DNA from: Avimicrobium caecorum
GTDB lineage: Bacteria > Bacillota > Clostridia > Oscillospirales > Ruminococcaceae
Assembly (NCBI GenBank): GCA_904394705.1
Contig: CAJFNJ010000038.1
Span: 45,866 to 109,865 of the forward strand
Length of the DNA stretch: 64,000 bases
Reading direction: 5' to 3'
Shown here: one piece after another, positions 23,954 through 32,913 of the stretch
Numbering within the stretch: position 1 is the stretch's first letter
Layout: each line of letters starts with the position of its first letter
Position numbers and translations under genes: made by a program
Notes under the pieces: generated by a model
What the model was told of the DNA's origin: nothing
Databases searched by the model: none
Seen by the model: the letters and a program-made list of their open reading frames with translations, nothing else

Positions 23954-24844
23954 TTATTCCGAAAAGGCGCCGGGAGTTCCCCGGAGGCCATGGTCATACA
24001 GGGATTCGCACAGGGCGCCGAACTGCTCCATCGAGAGCTGTTCCGCCCGGGCGGTGGCTGGGATTCCCGCTGCCTCCAGCAGGGCAGTCACTTCCCCCTT
24101 GGGCAGGCGGAAGAAGCCGCTTACACAGTTGGGCAGAGTCTTGCGGCGCTGGGAAAAGGCCGCCTTCACTGTCTGGAAGAAGAGGGCTTCGTCCCGGACC
24201 TTCACTGCCGGTTCGGGCAGCAGATCCAGCCGGATCACCGTGGAGTCCACATCGGGGGCGGGCATGAAGCTGCCCCGGCTCACCTGGAACAATACCGACG
24301 GGGTGCAGTAGTAGCGCAGGGCAATGCTGATGGCGCCCACTTCCCGGGTGCCGGGTTCGGCAGTGAGCCGGGCGGCGGCCTCCTTCTGCACCATGACTGT
24401 AATGGAGCGGATGGGCAGCTTTTCCTCCAGCAGGTGCATCAGGATGGGCGAGGTGATGTAGTAGGGCAGGTTGGCACAGACTGCCACCTCCATGCCGGCG
24501 AATTCTTCTTCAATGAGCCGGTGCAGATCCACTTTCAGCACGTCGTCGTTGACAATTCTGATATTATCAAATTCCCCGAGGGTTTCGTCCAGAATGGGAA
24601 GCAGACGGCTGTCGATTTCCACACAGACCACCTTATCCGCCCGCTTGGCAAGCTCGGCTGTGAGCACACCGATACCGGCGCCGATCTCGATCATACCGGT
24701 GCCGGGCGCAGCACCGCCCAGTTCTGCCATACGGGGGCAGACCGATGGATTGATGAGGAAATTCTGGCCCAGGGCCTTGGAAAAGGTGAAGCCATAGCGG
24801 GTGAGCAGATCCCGGATCACCGAGATATTGGACAGATTCTGCAT
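23954..24844 (-). CDS. rsmA: 16S rRNA (A1518/A1519) dimethyltransferase
   Basis: A 296-residue SAM-dependent enzyme that dimethylates two adjacent adenines in helix 45 of 16S rRNA, a late step of small-subunit assembly; also called KsgA. Seen: FSKALGQNFLINP at the N-terminus, motif I IEIGAGIGVLT, the acidic VEIDSRL, and the catalytic NLPYYITSP. Length is typical. Start ATG 24844 is preceded by GGAGG. Transcribed alone toward the XRE terminator. Confidence 0.97.
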   Translation of the reverse strand: MQNLSNISVIRDLLTRYGFTFSKALGQNFLINPSVCPRMAELGGAAPGTGMIEIGAGIGVLTAELAKRADKVVCVEIDSRLLPILDETLGEFDNIRIVNDDVLKVDLHRLIEEEFAGMEVAVCANLPYYITSPILMHLLEEKLPIRSITVMVQKEAAARLTAEPGTREVGAISIALRYYCTPSVLFQVSRGSFMPAPDVDSTVIRLDLLPEPAVKVRDEALFFQTVKAAFSQRRKTLPNCVSGFFRLPKGEVTALLEAAGIPATARAEQLSMEQFGALCESLYDHGLRGTPGAFSE

Positions 24845-24963
24845 GGATGCCTCCTGAAAGCGGACAAAGCCGTTTGATGGGAACCGGTCGGGATTGATAC
24901 AGGACCGTTTTCTCTGTGGATATTATAGCATAAAAGAACCGGGCACGGAATGATAGATTTCTG

Positions 24964-24992
24964 TTGCGGACCAGAACATTTTGCCGTACAAT
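24964..24992 (+). promoter_or_regulatory. Promoter of the dCMP deaminase gene
   Basis: TTGCGG at 24964-24969, 17-bp spacer, TACAAT at 24987-24992. Confidence 0.65.
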
Positions 24993-25037
24993 AGGAGAAA
25001 AGCCGAATTTTGTCAGAACAAGAGAGTGAGGACTGTC

Positions 25038-25526
25038 ATGCGCCGGGACAAACTGAATTATTATCTGGATATTGCTGAAACTGTACTGGCTCGGGGAACC
25101 TGTCTGCGCCGGAATTTCGGAGCGATCATTGTCAAGAATGATCAGATCATCTCCACCGGGTATGTGGGAGCGCCCCGGGGCCGGGAAAACTGCTGTGACC
25201 TGGGCTACTGCACCCGGGAAAAGCTGCAGATCCCCCGGGGAGAGCGGTATGAGCTGTGCCGTTCGGTCCATGCCGAAGCCAATGCTATTATTTCGGCGTC
25301 CCGGATGGATATGCTGGGCTCCACTCTGTTCCTGGTGGGACGGGAAGTGCAGACCGGCGAGTATGTCCAGGGGGCGAATCCCTGTGCCATGTGCAAGCGC
25401 ATGATTATCAACGCCGGTATTGAAACAGTGGTAATCCGGGACGACAAGGAACATTTCCGGGTCTACAATGTCCACAACCAGTACATTCTCCAGGACGAAT
25501 CCCTGGAGGAAACACGGGGCTATTGA
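25038..25526 (+). CDS. Deoxycytidylate deaminase family protein
   Basis: A 162-residue zinc enzyme of the cytidine/deoxycytidylate deaminase superfamily. The zinc site is HAEANAI with the catalytic Glu and NPCAMCKRMI with the two Cys. The architecture (N-terminal RNFGAIIVKNDQIISTGYVGAPRG) matches dCMP deaminase or ComEB, which makes dUMP for thymidylate synthesis. ATG 25038 is the family start; the open frame continues up through the promoter. Single gene with its own terminator. Confidence 0.9.
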   Translation: MRRDKLNYYLDIAETVLARGTCLRRNFGAIIVKNDQIISTGYVGAPRGRENCCDLGYCTREKLQIPRGERYELCRSVHAEANAIISASRMDMLGSTLFLVGREVQTGEYVQGANPCAMCKRMIINAGIETVVIRDDKEHFRVYNVHNQYILQDESLEETRGY

Positions 25527-25543
25527 GTCTGTACCGATCCAGG

Positions 25544-25575
25544 AGCCTTCCCCGGCTGGGGGAGGTTCTTTTTTT
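25544..25575 (+). terminator. Terminator of the dCMP deaminase gene
   Basis: CCTTCCCC and GGGGGAGG pair around a short loop, followed by a run of seven T. Confidence 0.85.
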
Positions 25576-25613
25576 GCAATTTTGAACATATTGAAAACGA
25601 AGGGGCTGGTAAA

Positions 25614-25642
25614 TTGCACCGGGAATGGGAGTGTGCTATAAT
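25614..25642 (+). promoter_or_regulatory. Promoter of tepA-ylzJ
   Basis: TTGCAC at 25614-25619, 17-bp spacer, perfect TATAAT at 25637-25642; the leader before tepA is about 130 nt. Confidence 0.8.
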
Positions 25643-25782
25643 ATCCTGGCAGCAAATGCTGACGCGTTTTTGAAACGGGTTCTGTTCTGATTTTCGGACC
25701 TTCGCTGTGCCGGTATAAAACCGGCGGCAGTGCACAGGATAAAGGTGTAAAAACCGGAATTTTGTGCAAAGGAGGAGCTGGC

Positions 25783-26529
25783 ATGGATAAGGACCAGAAG
25801 CCGAAAAGCTGCGAGGAGGAAACAGAAGAGGAACTGCTCACCGAACGCCGGGCTGATCAGGATCAGCAGATCGTGAAAACCGGGTCGGTGACGCCTGCGG
25901 GCGGGAAGTATGTGATCCACTGTCTGACGATTATCGGGCAGGTGGAGGGGCATTATATCCTGCCCCCGCAGAACAAGACTACCAAATATGAGCATGTGAT
26001 CCCTCAGCTGGTGGCGATCCAGCAGGACCCTCAGATTGAGGGGCTCATTGTGATTCTCAATACCGTCGGCGGTGATGTGGAGGCAGGCCTTGCCATTGCC
26101 GAACTCATTGCCGGCATGAACAAACCCACCGTTTCGCTGGTGCTGGGCGGCGGACACTCCATCGGCGTACCGCTGGCAGTCAGTGCCCGGCAGTCCTTTA
26201 TTGCGCCGTCTGCCACCATGACCATCCATCCGGTGCGTATGAACGGCCTGGTGCTGGGTGTTCCCCAGACCCTCTCCTATTTTGATAAGATGCAGGAGCG
26301 TATCGTCCGCTTTGTGTGCGATAATTCCTCCATCTCGCCGGAGCGGTTCCGGGAACTGATGATGACCACCGGCGAACTGATGATGGATGTGGGTACAGTC
26401 CTGGACGGCGAAGCCGCAGTGGAGGAAGGGCTCATCGATCATCTGGGCGGGCTGGCGGAAGCCATCGACTGCCTCTATACCATGATCGAAGAGGAGCGTT
26501 CCAGCCGGGAAGAGGAGGGGAGAGAATGA
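25783..26529 (+). CDS. tepA: ClpP-like serine protease TepA
   Basis: A 248-residue member of the ClpP/crotonase-like protease family, known in B. subtilis as translocation-enhancing protein TepA (YmfB). The oxyanion region NTVGGDVEAGLAIAE, the catalytic Ser in GGGHSIGVP and the catalytic His in MTIHPV are present. The N-terminus is charged and has no signal peptide, so it is cytosolic. ATG 25783 follows AAAGGAGGA. It overlaps ylzJ by four bases and lies upstream of ftsK/spoIIIE, the same gene order as in Bacillus. Its physiological substrates are uncertain. Confidence 0.9.
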   Translation: MDKDQKPKSCEEETEEELLTERRADQDQQIVKTGSVTPAGGKYVIHCLTIIGQVEGHYILPPQNKTTKYEHVIPQLVAIQQDPQIEGLIVILNTVGGDVEAGLAIAELIAGMNKPTVSLVLGGGHSIGVPLAVSARQSFIAPSATMTIHPVRMNGLVLGVPQTLSYFDKMQERIVRFVCDNSSISPERFRELMMTTGELMMDVGTVLDGEAAVEEGLIDHLGGLAEAIDCLYTMIEEERSSREEEGRE

Positions 26530-26738
26530 TTCTCTATACCCCGGTTCCCATGGACATGGTCTTTCCTGTCCGGCAGCCTGAACCGGTCACGCTGGAGCGG
26601 GACGGACGGTACTTCACAGGCATCCGCAGCGGGAGCGGGGTGCGGATCACCCGGCTCTGCTCCACCTGCCCGGCAGACTATCTCCGGGCGGACTGGCAGC
26701 CCGGCTGTACCCTGCCGGAACAGGCAGATCAATCATAA
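26526..26738 (+). CDS. YlzJ-like protein
   Basis: A 70-residue protein beginning MILYTPVPMDMVFP, the start pattern of the YlzJ family, which sits between tepA and spoIIIE in Bacillus. No function is known. Its ATG overlaps the tepA stop (ATGA), indicating translational coupling. The C-terminal half is not strongly conserved. Confidence 0.85.
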   Translation: MILYTPVPMDMVFPVRQPEPVTLERDGRYFTGIRSGSGVRITRLCSTCPADYLRADWQPGCTLPEQADQS

Positions 26739-26835
26739 AAAGGCACAGGCCCGGGACCCGGTTCCGGACCTGATGACCGCTCAGTCCGGCAGCGGCTCTG
26801 ACCCTGCCGGCAAGTTTTACATAAGGAGGCATCTT

Positions 26836-27717
26836 ATGTCTGTATGGCAAGCAATTGTGCAGGGAATGATCCAGGGGCTCACCGAATTTCTGCCGGTGTC
26901 CAGCTCGGGACATCTCTCCATCTTCCAGTATTTCACCGGTCTTTCCGGTGAAAGCGGCGCCTTTTTCTCCATTGTCCTGCATCTGGGAACCCTGTTCGCG
27001 GTGATCCTCGCCTTCTTCCCCACCATCTGGGGATTGATCTGTGAGGCCTTTGCCATGCTCGGGGATATTTTCCGGGGACGGTTTACCTTCCGCCGGGTTT
27101 CCCCCAAGCGCAAGATGATCTTCCTGCTCATCGTTTCCCTGCTGCCGCTGGTGTTTGTGGTATTCCTCAAGGACTTCTATGAGAGCTTCTCCACCGATGA
27201 CGGCATCATTGTGGAAGGCCTCTGCCTGATTGTCACCGGTATTCTGCTCACCCTGGCCTGCCAGTGCCCCGATACCGGCAAGAATGCCGCCAGTATGAAG
27301 TATTCCGATGCCCTTGCCATCGGTCTGGCCCAGGCCATTGCCCCCATGCCGGGCATCTCCCGGTCGGGCTCCACCGTGGCGGTGGGCATGATGATGGGCC
27401 TTGGCAAGAAGTTCGCCGTCACCTTCTCCTTTATCATGGGTATTCCCGCTGTGCTGGGCGCTGTGATCCTGGAGATCCCCGAAGTGGTGGAAAATGGCCT
27501 CATCCTGCCGCTGCATATTGTCATCATCGGCTTTGTCACCTCGCTGGTGTTCGGCCTGCTGGCAATCGCCCTGGTCAACCGCCTGGTGGTCAGCGACAAG
27601 TTCCGTTACTTCGCCTATTACACCCTCATCGCCGGCGCCATTGTGGTGATTCTGGGCATCATCGAACTGTTCTCCGGTCATGTGATCCAGCAGGCCATCA
27701 CCGGCATGCTGCCGTGA
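26836..27717 (+). CDS. uppP: Undecaprenyl-diphosphatase
   Basis: A 293-residue integral membrane phosphatase that recycles undecaprenyl pyrophosphate, the lipid carrier for peptidoglycan. The two active-site motifs are present: EFLPVSSSGHL near the N-terminus and PGISRSGSTVA near residue 170, with about eight membrane helices. High expression is known to give bacitracin resistance. ATG 26836 is chosen for its AAGGAGG. It is inserted between ylzJ and ftsK, which are adjacent in Bacillus. Confidence 0.97.
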   Translation: MSVWQAIVQGMIQGLTEFLPVSSSGHLSIFQYFTGLSGESGAFFSIVLHLGTLFAVILAFFPTIWGLICEAFAMLGDIFRGRFTFRRVSPKRKMIFLLIVSLLPLVFVVFLKDFYESFSTDDGIIVEGLCLIVTGILLTLACQCPDTGKNAASMKYSDALAIGLAQAIAPMPGISRSGSTVAVGMMMGLGKKFAVTFSFIMGIPAVLGAVILEIPEVVENGLILPLHIVIIGFVTSLVFGLLAIALVNRLVVSDKFRYFAYYTLIAGAIVVILGIIELFSGHVIQQAITGMLP

Positions 27718-27737
27718 CGTTTCCCTGTTTTTCTGAC

Positions 27738-27771
27738 GGGCAGTCCTCTCTGGGACTGTCCGCCTTTTTTG
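27738..27771 (+). terminator. Terminator of uppP
   Basis: GGGCAGTCC pairs with GGACTGTCC around TCTCTG-like loop, then CGCC and six T. Confidence 0.85.
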
Positions 27772-27779
27772 TTTCACCC

Positions 27780-27808
27780 TTGGTTCGACTCCGGATTTGT
27801 GTTATACT
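27780..27808 (+). promoter_or_regulatory. Promoter of ftsK/spoIIIE
   Basis: TTGGTT at 27780-27785, 17-bp spacer, TATACT at 27803-27808. Confidence 0.7.
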
Positions 27809-27867
27809 GATAAGGATAGATTTGATCGTTTTCCGGTCTGGTAATAAAAGAGGAGGCCCGTCCGTTC

Positions 27868-30540
27868 ATGGCAACTGGCACAAAAAAATCCACAACCAAA
27901 AAATCCACCGGGCGCCGCCGGGAGAGCGCCAAAGCCCGGGAAGCCCGGCTGCGTGCCCAGCGGCAGATGCGCGCCATTATCCTGATGGCAGTGGGTCTGC
28001 TGTTCTGCGCACTGGTGTTCCTGCCCGGTGAAGGCATCTGGAATACCGCGCACAAAGCCATGTTCGGCCTGTTGGGAATCGTGGCCTGGGGTGCGGCACT
28101 GATCCCGGTCTATCTGGCGGCCGTGCTCTCCTCGGACAGCCGGTATACCCGCTTCAAGGTGCAGGCGATCCTGCTCACTCTGCTGGCGGTGCTGATTGCG
28201 GCAGCGGTACAGGCGGGCGGCGGCACTGTCCCCGAAAGTGAGAAGTTCACTGAGATGGTCGCTGAGCTCTATGCCCAGGGCGCTGCCATGAAGGGCGGCG
28301 GACTCATCGGTTCGCTGCTGGGTGTGCCGCTGGTGAACGCCTGCGGCAAGGTGGGCGCTCTGGTGATCCTGGGACTGGGCATCTTTATCTGCCTGATGTT
28401 CCTCACCGGGTCCACCCTGGTGGGACTCTACTCCGGCATGGTGGAAAAGCCTGCCCGGAAGGTGAGCGAGGCATACAGCGGCGCTGTGGATACCCTGAGC
28501 CAGCGCATGGCAGAGGCAGAGCCCCGGCGTCCCAAGTTCAACATTGATGTACCCATGCCCACCAAACCGCCGGTGGACCCGCTGGCGGAGGAAGAGGACG
28601 AGGAGGAACCGGAGCCGGAGCAGTCCGGCGCACGCAATGCCCTGACCGAGGCGGCACGGCGGTTCTTCTCGCCGGATACAGCGGCGCCCCAGCCCACCCG
28701 CCGGGAGGTCTCCGCCACAGCGGAAGCCTTCGGGGACGGCAGCCGGGAGGAGCCTGCTGAGGAGGCAATTTCCTCAGAGCCGGAAGTTCCGGAGGCGGCA
28801 GAGGCAGCAGAAGCAGAAGCCCCCGCACCCGAGCCCCAGGCTGTGGAACCGGAGCCCGGGGAAAAGGAACTGGAAGTGCCGGCAGAGCCGGATCACGAAT
28901 ACATCGACGAGATTATCCGGCGCATGGCCCAGAAGCAGGCCGCAGCCCGGGAGAAGGCGGAAGCAGCCCGTCCGGCAGCGGCGGCAGTGGTGCCCCAGCC
29001 GGCGGCAGAGCCTGCCGCGCCCCAGGAGAGCCTGGAGCCTGCGGCACCGGCAGCGGTCCAGCCTGAGCGCAGCTATGTGTTCCCGTCCATTACGCTGCTC
29101 AATGAGCCCCAGCCCCGCAATACAGCGCTGGACGGCGAGCAGCTCAAGCAGAATGCCCAGCGTCTGGTGGATACCCTCCAGAGCTTCGGCGTCCAGACCC
29201 GGATCATCGACATCAGCCGGGGTCCGGCAGTTACCCGGTATGAGCTTCAGCCCTCTGCCGGCGTGAAGATCAGCAAGATCACCAACCTGGCAGACGACAT
29301 CGCCCTGAATCTGGCGGCGTCGGGCGTGCGCATCGAGGCCCCCATCCCCGGCAAGCCCGCTGTGGGCATCGAGGTGCCCAATAAGGATATTGCCACCGTC
29401 ACCCTGCGGGAGGTCATCGACTCGGGCGCCTTTGTGGAGGCCAAGAGCAAGCTCTCGGTGGCGCTGGGACGGGATATTGCCGGCAACATCATGCTGGCGG
29501 ATCTGGCAAAGATGCCCCATGTGCTCATTGCCGGTGCCACCGGTTCGGGTAAGTCGGTGTGCATCAACTCGATCATCATGAGCATTCTCTATAAGGCCAC
29601 CGATCAGGAGGTCAAGCTGCTGATGATCGACCCCAAGGTGGTGGAACTGGGGATTTACAATGGCATTCCCCATCTGCTGGTGCCGGTGGTCACCGACCCG
29701 AAGAAGGCAGCCGGTGCCCTCAACTGGGCAGTGGGTGAGATGCTCCGCCGGTACAAGACCTTTGCGGAAAACAATGTCCGGGACCTGGAGAGCTACAATG
29801 AGATGGCCCGCAGCCATGAAACACTGCCCACCATGCCCCAGATTGTTATTATCATCGATGAGCTGTCCGACCTGATGATGGCTGCCCCCAAGGATGTGGA
29901 GGACGCCATCTGTCGTCTGGCTCAGATGGCCCGTGCGGCGGGTATGCATCTGGTGATTGCCACCCAGCGTCCGTCGGTGGATGTCATCACCGGTATCATC
30001 AAGGCCAATGTCCCCTCCCGGATTGCCTTTGCGGTATCCTCCCAGGTGGACTCCCGGACCATCCTCGATGCCGGCGGCGCCGAAAAGCTGCTGGGACGCG
30101 GCGATATGCTCTATGCGCCGGTGGGTTCGCCCAAGCCGGTGCGTGTCCAGGGCTGTTTTGTATCCAATAAGGAAGTGGAACGGGTAGTGGACTTCATCAA
30201 GGAAGGCCAGACCCACAGCTATGACAATCAGGTCATGGAAGAGATTGAAAAGAATATCCCGGCGGAAAAGGGCGCGAAGTCCTCTTCCGGTGAGGATGGC
30301 GGCGGCTTTGACGACCACGATGAGCTCCTGATGGACGCCATCGAATGCGTTGTGGAAGCCGGACAGGCCTCCACCTCCATGATCCAGCGGCGGCTCAAGG
30401 TGGGCTATGCCCGGGCAGGCCGTCTGGTGGACGAGATGGAGGAGATGGGCATTGTAGGCCCGTTTGAAGGCTCCAAACCCCGGCAGGTACTCATCAGCAA
30501 GGAACGCTGGTATGAGATGAAACTGCAGAAATCAGAATAA
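27868..30540 (+). CDS. FtsK/SpoIIIE DNA translocase
   Basis: An 890-residue septal DNA pump. After a basic N-terminus come four membrane helices (to about residue 190), then a long Pro/Glu/Ala-rich linker (about 230-400), then the motor domain with Walker A GATGSGKS (Lys562) and Walker B IIIDELSDLMM, and a C-terminal gamma winged-helix domain that reads orientation sites. The tepA-ylzJ neighbourhood is that of spoIIIE, but FtsK and SpoIIIE cannot be separated from sequence alone. It is followed closely by the ComEC-like hydrolase gene. Confidence 0.95.
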   Translation: MATGTKKSTTKKSTGRRRESAKAREARLRAQRQMRAIILMAVGLLFCALVFLPGEGIWNTAHKAMFGLLGIVAWGAALIPVYLAAVLSSDSRYTRFKVQAILLTLLAVLIAAAVQAGGGTVPESEKFTEMVAELYAQGAAMKGGGLIGSLLGVPLVNACGKVGALVILGLGIFICLMFLTGSTLVGLYSGMVEKPARKVSEAYSGAVDTLSQRMAEAEPRRPKFNIDVPMPTKPPVDPLAEEEDEEEPEPEQSGARNALTEAARRFFSPDTAAPQPTRREVSATAEAFGDGSREEPAEEAISSEPEVPEAAEAAEAEAPAPEPQAVEPEPGEKELEVPAEPDHEYIDEIIRRMAQKQAAAREKAEAARPAAAAVVPQPAAEPAAPQESLEPAAPAAVQPERSYVFPSITLLNEPQPRNTALDGEQLKQNAQRLVDTLQSFGVQTRIIDISRGPAVTRYELQPSAGVKISKITNLADDIALNLAASGVRIEAPIPGKPAVGIEVPNKDIATVTLREVIDSGAFVEAKSKLSVALGRDIAGNIMLADLAKMPHVLIAGATGSGKSVCINSIIMSILYKATDQEVKLLMIDPKVVELGIYNGIPHLLVPVVTDPKKAAGALNWAVGEMLRRYKTFAENNVRDLESYNEMARSHETLPTMPQIVIIIDELSDLMMAAPKDVEDAICRLAQMARAAGMHLVIATQRPSVDVITGIIKANVPSRIAFAVSSQVDSRTILDAGGAEKLLGRGDMLYAPVGSPKPVRVQGCFVSNKEVERVVDFIKEGQTHSYDNQVMEEIEKNIPAEKGAKSSSGEDGGGFDDHDELLMDAIECVVEAGQASTSMIQRRLKVGYARAGRLVDEMEEMGIVGPFEGSKPRQVLISKERWYEMKLQKSE

Positions 30541-30551
30541 GGCGAGGCACA

Positions 30552-31517
30552 ATGGCAAAACGAAAGAAGAATAAAGGCGGACTGGCGGCAGCGCTGATCT
30601 GTCTGTTTATGGCGGCGGCAACCCTGCTGCGGGGTGGACGGATCGACCTCCCGGCGGTATCTGACGCCCTGGGTGAAGTGAGTGATGCGGTATCGGATCT
30701 GAGCCAGACCCCGGCAGAGCCGGTGGACGGGTTGTTTGAGATGATTGCCCTGGATGTGGGGCAGGGGGACAGCTTCCTGCTGCGCACCCAGGAACAGACG
30801 GTGCTCATTGACACCGGCGAGGCAGAATATGCCGATACGGTGGTGGGCGCTCTGAAGGAGTACGGGGTGGAACAGCTGGATCTGGTGATTGCCACCCATA
30901 TGCATTCCGACCACATGGGCGGTATGGCAGAGGTGCTGGAGGCTGTTCCGGCAAAGACCTTCATTATGACCGAGCTGCCGGAGAATCTCACTCCCACCAG
31001 CCGGGTCTATGAGAACCTGCTCACAGCACTGGAACAGAGCCCGGAAACCGATGTGATCCCGGCACAGCCCGGAGACCGCTATTCTCTGGGCGACGGGGTG
31101 ACACTCACCATTCTCGGCCCGGTGGCGGACTATGATGACCTCAACCTCACCTCGGTGGTATGCCGGGTGGACGCCGGTGACCGCTCCTTCCTCTTTACCG
31201 GGGATATGGAGAAGAAGGCGGAAAATGACCTCATCGCCGCCGGAGCGGATCTCTCGGCAGATGTGCTCAAGGTGGGACACCATGGCGCCTCCACCTCCAG
31301 CACCGCGGACTTCCTGGCGGAAGTGGACCCGGTCTGCTCGGTGATCTCGGTGGGCGAGGGCAATTCCTATGGGCATCCCACAGCGGCAACGCTGGAGCGC
31401 CTGAATGAGTATGGCCCGGTTTACCGCACCGACCTGCTGGGCGAGATCCGCATCACCACCGATGGGGTTTCCCTGTGGGTGGAGAGCGACAACGGGGAGC
31501 CGGAACAGCTCCTGTAA
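30552..31517 (+). CDS. Secreted ComEC-like metallo-beta-lactamase-fold hydrolase
   Basis: A 321-residue protein with an N-terminal membrane anchor or signal segment (LAAALICLFMAAATLL) followed by a metallo-beta-lactamase fold. The metal motif THMHSDHMGG and the late KVGHHGASTSS are those of the C-terminal domain of ComEC and its stand-alone relatives, often annotated as competence-related hydrolases and possibly nucleases. It begins 11 bp after ftsK and is followed 13 bp later by a DUF3006 gene, a recurrent pair. Substrate is unproven; it probably acts outside the membrane. Confidence 0.88.
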   Translation: MAKRKKNKGGLAAALICLFMAAATLLRGGRIDLPAVSDALGEVSDAVSDLSQTPAEPVDGLFEMIALDVGQGDSFLLRTQEQTVLIDTGEAEYADTVVGALKEYGVEQLDLVIATHMHSDHMGGMAEVLEAVPAKTFIMTELPENLTPTSRVYENLLTALEQSPETDVIPAQPGDRYSLGDGVTLTILGPVADYDDLNLTSVVCRVDAGDRSFLFTGDMEKKAENDLIAAGADLSADVLKVGHHGASTSSTADFLAEVDPVCSVISVGEGNSYGHPTAATLERLNEYGPVYRTDLLGEIRITTDGVSLWVESDNGEPEQLL

Positions 31518-31530
31518 GGGGGAAGGAACC

Positions 31531-31761
31531 ATGCTGGTAATTGACCGGATCGAAGGCGGCATTGCCGTCTGTGAAACGGAGGACGGGCGCAGGGAACTGC
31601 CCCTTGCCGGACTTCCCGCCGGGGTGCGGGAAGGGGACTGCCTGGTCTGCGTGGACGGCAGCTGGCAGATCGACCGGGAGGAAACCCTCCGGCGGCGGCA
31701 GCAGAACCACAGCCGGGCAGCGGGACTGTTCCGGCGCAAATCCCGGGAACAGTCGGAATAG
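31531..31761 (+). CDS. DUF3006 protein
   Basis: A 76-residue protein with MLVIDRIEGGIAVCE and a later VREGDCL, the DUF3006 pattern, a small beta-barrel-like domain of unknown function. It commonly follows a ComEC-like hydrolase gene, as it does here 13 bp downstream, so the two probably act together. ATG 31531 follows GGGGGAAGG. Confidence 0.88.
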   Translation: MLVIDRIEGGIAVCETEDGRRELPLAGLPAGVREGDCLVCVDGSWQIDREETLRRRQQNHSRAAGLFRRKSREQSE

Positions 31762-31767
31762 AACAGA

Positions 31768-31801
31768 AAAAGGTATGACCTGCGAGGGCCATACCTTTTT
31801 A
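31768..31801 (+). terminator. Terminator after DUF3006
   Basis: AAAGGTATG pairs with CATACCTTT around a GC loop, with flanking A and T tracts. Confidence 0.85.
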
Positions 31802-31908
31802 TTATGCAGGGAGAAGCGGGGTGGAAGCCGGGGAGAGCGGATATACGGCGAAATCGGGGAGGCCTCGGTGCGGTCCGGCGCACAGCGGGTCATCATACCG
31901 GGCAAAGA

Positions 31909-31934
31909 AAAATCCCCCGGCATTGCCAGGGGAT
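31909..31934 (-). terminator. Terminator of the HD hydrolase gene
   Basis: On the minus strand CCCC-T-GGC and GCC-G-GGGG pair, followed by ATTTTTC. Confidence 0.65.
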
Positions 31935-31960
31935 CGTTTCTGTGATAGGGGCGCAGGGGA

Positions 31961-32626
31961 TCAAAGAAACTGGGTGCCGTTGATCTCCAGCTTGAAGGAG
32001 AGATCCAGATATTCCGCCGCACGCTTGGAGAGCATCATGCGGGTGAGGAAGATCTCAAAGTAGTCCATAACGGCACAGATGCTGGTGTCGATGGAGAGGA
32101 TCAGCGAAATGGTGCGGGCGCTGCGGTTGAGAATCAGCGAGGACTTTTCCACGGCGTAGTTGACCCGGTCGTGAATATCAAAGGTGGTGTTCTCCTTGTT
32201 GCGTACCCGGCTGCGGCGCACATCGCTCTTGTCTGCCAGGATCACGGCGGCGGCAATGGCATTCACCGGGAAGGCGGTGCCCTCATCGTGGTGACCGATC
32301 GCCGATACCACATAGCCGATCTCCTTGGCGGGCATACCCATGCCGGTGAGCAGCTGGAAGGCCATAATGGCGCCCGACTGGGCATGATCCGCCCGGTTCA
32401 CCACATTGCCGATGTCGTGCAGGAAGCCGGCGATCCGGGCCAGCTCCACAGTGCGTTCGTCATAGCCCAGGGCAGTGAGGATCTCAGCGGCGCCTTCGGC
32501 TACCTTGGTCACATGCCCGAAGGAATGCTTGGTATAGCCCATGGCTGCCAGGTTCCGGTCGGCCCGGCGGATGTATTCCCGGATAATTTCATCGTTCTTG
32601 ATGCGTTCAAATGTTATATTCTCCAA
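31961..32626 (-). CDS. HD-domain phosphohydrolase
   Basis: A 222-residue soluble protein with a metal-dependent HD domain: TKHSFGHVTKV, GFLHDIGNVVN and IGHHDEGTAF supply the usual His and Asp ligands. Such proteins hydrolyse nucleotides or cyclic nucleotides; the substrate cannot be read here. The TTG at 32626 is preferred because AAAGGAG lies about ten bases upstream; a TTG at 32668 would add 14 residues. Single gene, divergent from the cardiolipin synthase gene. Confidence 0.85.
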   Translation of the reverse strand: MENITFERIKNDEIIREYIRRADRNLAAMGYTKHSFGHVTKVAEGAAEILTALGYDERTVELARIAGFLHDIGNVVNRADHAQSGAIMAFQLLTGMGMPAKEIGYVVSAIGHHDEGTAFPVNAIAAAVILADKSDVRRSRVRNKENTTFDIHDRVNYAVEKSSLILNRSARTISLILSIDTSICAVMDYFEIFLTRMMLSKRAAEYLDLSFKLEINGTQFL

Positions 32627-32825
32627 ATTGTCGTTTCTCCTTTCTGATTGGTGGTCTGTTATACTCAAATCCCCGGCAGTTTTTCAGTGCCGGTACAGAA
32701 GCTGCGGTTTTCTTTCCCAGCCTTATTATAACAATAAATCCCTTCCCTGCCCAGTCCATTCAAAAAACTGTTACTTAGAGTTCACATAAAACCGAAACCC
32801 TCTGGGAATATTTACAGGGAATGGA

Positions 32826-32854
32826 TTGATTTTGTCAAACAGGGGTGGTATTCT
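32826..32854 (+). promoter_or_regulatory. Promoter of the cardiolipin synthase gene
   Basis: TTGATT at 32826-32831, 17-bp spacer, TATTCT at 32849-32854. Confidence 0.6.
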
Positions 32855-32913
32855 GAAATTGTATGAAAAATTGTATTCCCGTATGACGATTTCAGGAAAA
32901 AGGAGTGTTCCCC

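Noticed and set aside
31804..31945. Continuation of a frame past the DUF3006 terminator
   Set aside because: It crosses a strong terminator and has no start signal; it is an out-of-frame extension of the DUF3006 region.
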